Below, in pieces: positions 5,527-7,654 of a DNA stretch of 7,654 nt. The first letter of the stretch is position 1. Each line of letters starts with the position of its first letter. The notes beneath the pieces are model-generated. The model searched no databases. It was not told where the DNA came from and saw only the letters and a list, made by a program, of their open reading frames with translations. The position numbers were made by a program, and so were the translations under genes. Origin of the DNA: Spirosoma sp. (lineage in GTDB: Bacteria; Bacteroidota; Bacteroidia; Cytophagales; Spirosomataceae); NCBI GenBank assembly GCA_025351545.1, contig JANXVQ010000423.1, forward strand, positions 1-7,654, read 5' to 3'.

Positions 5527-7470
5527 ATGATTGCGCAGGACGAACAAATCCGCGTGACGCTGCCCGACGGTAGCGTTCGGCAGTATCCCAAAGGAAGTAC
5601 CGGGTTGGATATTGCCACCCAAATTAGTGAAGGACTGGCTCGTAATGTACTGGCTGCCAAAGTGAACGGCGTGGTTCAGGATGCTGCGCGACCTATTGAT
5701 GAGGATGCGAACGTCCAGCTTCTGACGTGGAACGACGCCGAAGGAAAAGCCACGTTCTGGCACTCGTCGGCTCACTTGTTGGCCGAGGCTCTCGAAGCCC
5801 TCTATCCGGGGACGAAGTTTGGTATCGGACCAGCCGTTGAAACAGGGTTTTACTACGACGTTGATCTGGGCGGACAACCTTTTTCGCAGGAAGACTTCAA
5901 GAAGGTGGAGGCTAAAATGCTTGAACTGGCCCGTCAGAAACAGCAGTATATCCGTAAACCAGTTAGCAAGGCCGATGCCATCGCTTATTTTGAGGAAAAA
6001 GGCGATCCCTATAAACTCGATCTGCTCGACGGGCTGGCCGATGGAACCATTACATTCTATACCCAGGGCGATTTTACCGATCTCTGCCGGGGGCCGCATA
6101 TCCCGAACACAGGGTCTATTAAAGCGGCTAAACTCATGAATGTAGCCGGAGCTTACTGGCGAGGCAACGAAAAAAATAAGCAGCTGACGCGTATCTACGC
6201 AGTCACTTATCCCAAACAAAAAGAACTCGACGATTATCTCTATTTGCTCGAAGAAGCCAAAAAGCGCGACCACCGAAAATTAGGTAAGGAGTTGGAGTTG
6301 TTTGCCTTTTCGGAGAAAGTGGGAGCGGGGTTGCCCTTGTGGCTTCCTAAAGGCACCGTCTTACGTGAACGCCTGGAGAATTTCTTGCGGAAAGCACAAG
6401 TGCGGGCAGGTTATTCGCCCGTTGTAACGCCACACATTGGCAGCAAGCAATTGTATGTGACCTCGGGCCACTGGGAAAAATATGGTGAAGACTCCTTCCA
6501 GCCCATCAGAACGCCCGATCCGAACGAGGAGTTTCTGCTCAAACCCATGAACTGCCCGCATCACTGCGAGATTTACAAAACCAAACCGCGTTCGTATCGC
6601 GACCTGCCCCTGCGGTTGGCCGAGTTCGGGACGGTATATCGGTATGAGCAATCGGGTGAGTTGCACGGGTTGACACGGGTGCGTGGCTTCACACAGGACG
6701 ACGCCCATATCTTCTGTCGCCCCGATCAGGTGAGAGACGAGTTTATGAAGGTGATTGACCTGGTACTCTACGTTTTCAGAACGCTTGGTTTCTCGGATTA
6801 TAGCGCCCAGATTTCGCTGCGTGATCCTGAAAATAAAACCAAGTATATCGGGTCCGACGATTTGTGGGAAAAGGCGGAATCGGCCATTATCGAAGCGGCT
6901 GCCGAAAAAGGCTTGCCAACCGTAACAGAGTTGGGCGAAGCGGCTTTTTACGGCCCTAAGCTTGATTTTATGGTACGTGATGCTCTCGGCCGGAAATGGC
7001 AGTTGGGAACGATTCAGGTCGATTACAACCTGCCAAATCGCTTTGAACTGGAATATATCGGCGCCGATAACCAGAAGCACCGCCCTGTTATGATTCACCG
7101 GGCACCGTTTGGGTCGATGGAGCGGTTCATTGCGATTCTGATTGAGAATTCGGGCGGTAATTTTCCGCTCTGGCTCTCCCCCGATCAGATTGCGGTTCTG
7201 CCAATTTCAGAAAAGTATGAAGACTATGCCAACGACTTATTTCTTACGTTGCAGGAGCAGGATATTCGCGGCTTTGTGGATTTGCGTGATGAGAAAATTG
7301 GCCGTAAAATTCGCGATGCCGAAATAAATAAAGTGCCCTATATGCTCATTGTTGGCGAAAAAGAAGCTGCCGAGGGCAGAGTATCCGTCCGGCGGAAAGG
7401 CCAGGGCGATCTTGGCAGTATGAGCGTAGAGGAGTTTGTAAAGTCGTTTCAGGCAGAGGTAAAAATATAA
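5527..7470 (+). CDS. thrS: Threonyl-tRNA synthetase
   Basis: This class II synthetase charges tRNA-Thr with threonine in the cytoplasm. From ATG 5527 it has 647 residues, close to the 642 of E. coli. The order is complete: TGS domain (about 5-66); editing domain with HSSAH (79-83) and CRGPH (187-191); catalytic core; C-terminal anticodon-binding domain (about 552-647). The zinc ligands of the active site are visible as C343 (MNCPHH), H394 (DDAHIF) and H524 (MIHRAP), matching E. coli C334, H385 and H511. Motif 2 contains [19 protein letters not shown] (370-388) and motif 3 contains the arginine of GSMERF (R533). An upstream in-frame GTG at 5488 would add 13 residues, but it lies inside the leader hairpin and the extra residues do not resemble a ThrRS N-terminus; [16 protein letters not shown] is the better start. 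No residue appears to be missing. Confidence 0.97.
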   Translation: MIAQDEQIRVTLPDGSVRQYPKGSTGLDIATQISEGLARNVLAAKVNGVVQDAARPIDEDANVQLLTWNDAEGKATFWHSSAHLLAEALEALYPGTKFGIGPAVETGFYYDVDLGGQPFSQEDFKKVEAKMLELARQKQQYIRKPVSKADAIAYFEEKGDPYKLDLLDGLADGTITFYTQGDFTDLCRGPHIPNTGSIKAAKLMNVAGAYWRGNEKNKQLTRIYAVTYPKQKELDDYLYLLEEAKKRDHRKLGKELELFAFSEKVGAGLPLWLPKGTVLRERLENFLRKAQVRAGYSPVVTPHIGSKQLYVTSGHWEKYGEDSFQPIRTPDPNEEFLLKPMNCPHHCEIYKTKPRSYRDLPLRLAEFGTVYRYEQSGELHGLTRVRGFTQDDAHIFCRPDQVRDEFMKVIDLVLYVFRTLGFSDYSAQISLRDPENKTKYIGSDDLWEKAESAIIEAAAEKGLPTVTELGEAAFYGPKLDFMVRDALGRKWQLGTIQVDYNLPNRFELEYIGADNQKHRPVMIHRAPFGSMERFIAILIENSGGNFPLWLSPDQIAVLPISEKYEDYANDLFLTLQEQDIRGFVDLRDEKIGRKIRDAEINKVPYMLIVGEKEAAEGRVSVRRKGQGDLGSMSVEEFVKSFQAEVKI

Positions 7471-7481
7471 GGTTCGATTGG

Positions 7482-7549
7482 CTGTATTTGGTTTATGATG
7501 GATGGGCAAATCGACTTTATTACATCAATTTATCGTAAACTAAATACAG
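7482..7549 (+). repeat. Long imperfect hairpin after thrS
   Basis: CTGTATTTGGTTTA (7482-7495) pairs with TAAACTAAATACAG (7536-7549) with one G-U. Eight more pairs (7496-7503 with 7528-7535, three of them G-U) continue inward, about 22 bp in all with a 24-nt loop. It begins 12 nt after the thrS stop. No U tract follows. A competing short stem is possible: TCGATT (7474-7479) with AATCGA (7509-7514). It may mark the thrS 3' end or belong to the leader of the next gene. Nothing else convincing is seen from 7550 to the window end. Confidence 0.7.
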
Positions 7550-7559
7550 TAAACTAATC

Positions 7560-7567
7560 TAAACTTG
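7560..7567 (+). promoter_or_regulatory. Weak -7-like motif TAAACTTG before the next gene
   Basis: TAAACTTG differs from TAnnTTTG at one base and is followed by C. No -33 element is evident. It would serve a gene beginning beyond the window; infC commonly follows thrS in bacteria, but no part of it can be seen here. Confidence 0.2.
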
Positions 7568-7654
7568 CACTGAACGAGTATTTTCAATAGATTCCCGAAC
7601 TTTTTGAGCCACAGTATGTTTTCAAAACGAATTAAAATAGCACACTAAACACAA

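Noticed and set aside
5476..7098. Long minus-strand open frames opposite thrS (5476-6273 and 6361-7098)
   Set aside because: They lie entirely or almost entirely antisense to a complete, clearly conserved thrS and show no recognisable domain; they are a by-product of thrS codon usage.
7616..7648. Ten-codon ORF near the right edge as a leader peptide
   Set aside because: Short frame in AT-rich sequence with no codon bias or motif pointing to attenuation.

Overview
This window reads as a chromosomal housekeeping segment of a Bacteroidota bacterium, most likely of the order Cytophagales (a Spirosoma-like genus is an inference, not shown). The grounds are an outer-membrane Wzi-family capsule protein of the Bacteroidota type, start codons without Shine-Dalgarno sequences, several upstream matches to the Bacteroidota -7 promoter element TAnnTTTG, and the protein families present. 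No mobile element, phage gene, CRISPR array, rRNA or tRNA gene was found.

Layout: 42-1559 (minus) encodes a Wzi-like capsule assembly protein. A 526-bp divergent gap (1560-2085) follows, holding a perfect 19-bp inverted repeat, partial copies of its arms, a candidate promoter and a doubtful 30-codon ORF. On the plus strand come a DinB-like metal-dependent protein (2086-2658), an EVE-domain protein that starts with TTG (2740-3165), a class I SAM-dependent methyltransferase of the RlmI/RlmK type (3225-4118), and a TPR-repeat lipoprotein (4115-5389) whose start overlaps the methyltransferase stop. Threonyl-tRNA synthetase thrS (5527-7470) has its own promoter motif and leader. The last 184 bp form a structured gap with no complete gene; by usual bacterial synteny infC could follow, but it lies outside the window.

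The genes do not form one pathway. The EVE, methyltransferase and TPR genes are close enough to share a transcript. The DinB gene is followed by a candidate separate promoter for the EVE gene.

The unusual content is RNA structure rather than a new protein system. (1) The thrS leader holds a 9-bp hairpin whose loop reads U-UGU-A, like the anticodon loop of tRNA-Thr(UGU), 30 nt before the start codon. This resembles in principle the E. coli thrS translational operator. (2) A hairpin of about 26 bp (19 perfect) spans the start region of the TPR lipoprotein, with an in-frame ATG in its loop. (3) Long hairpins without U tracts sit just after, or overlapping, the stop codons of the EVE, methyltransferase and thrS genes, and an orphan perfect hairpin sits in the divergent gap.
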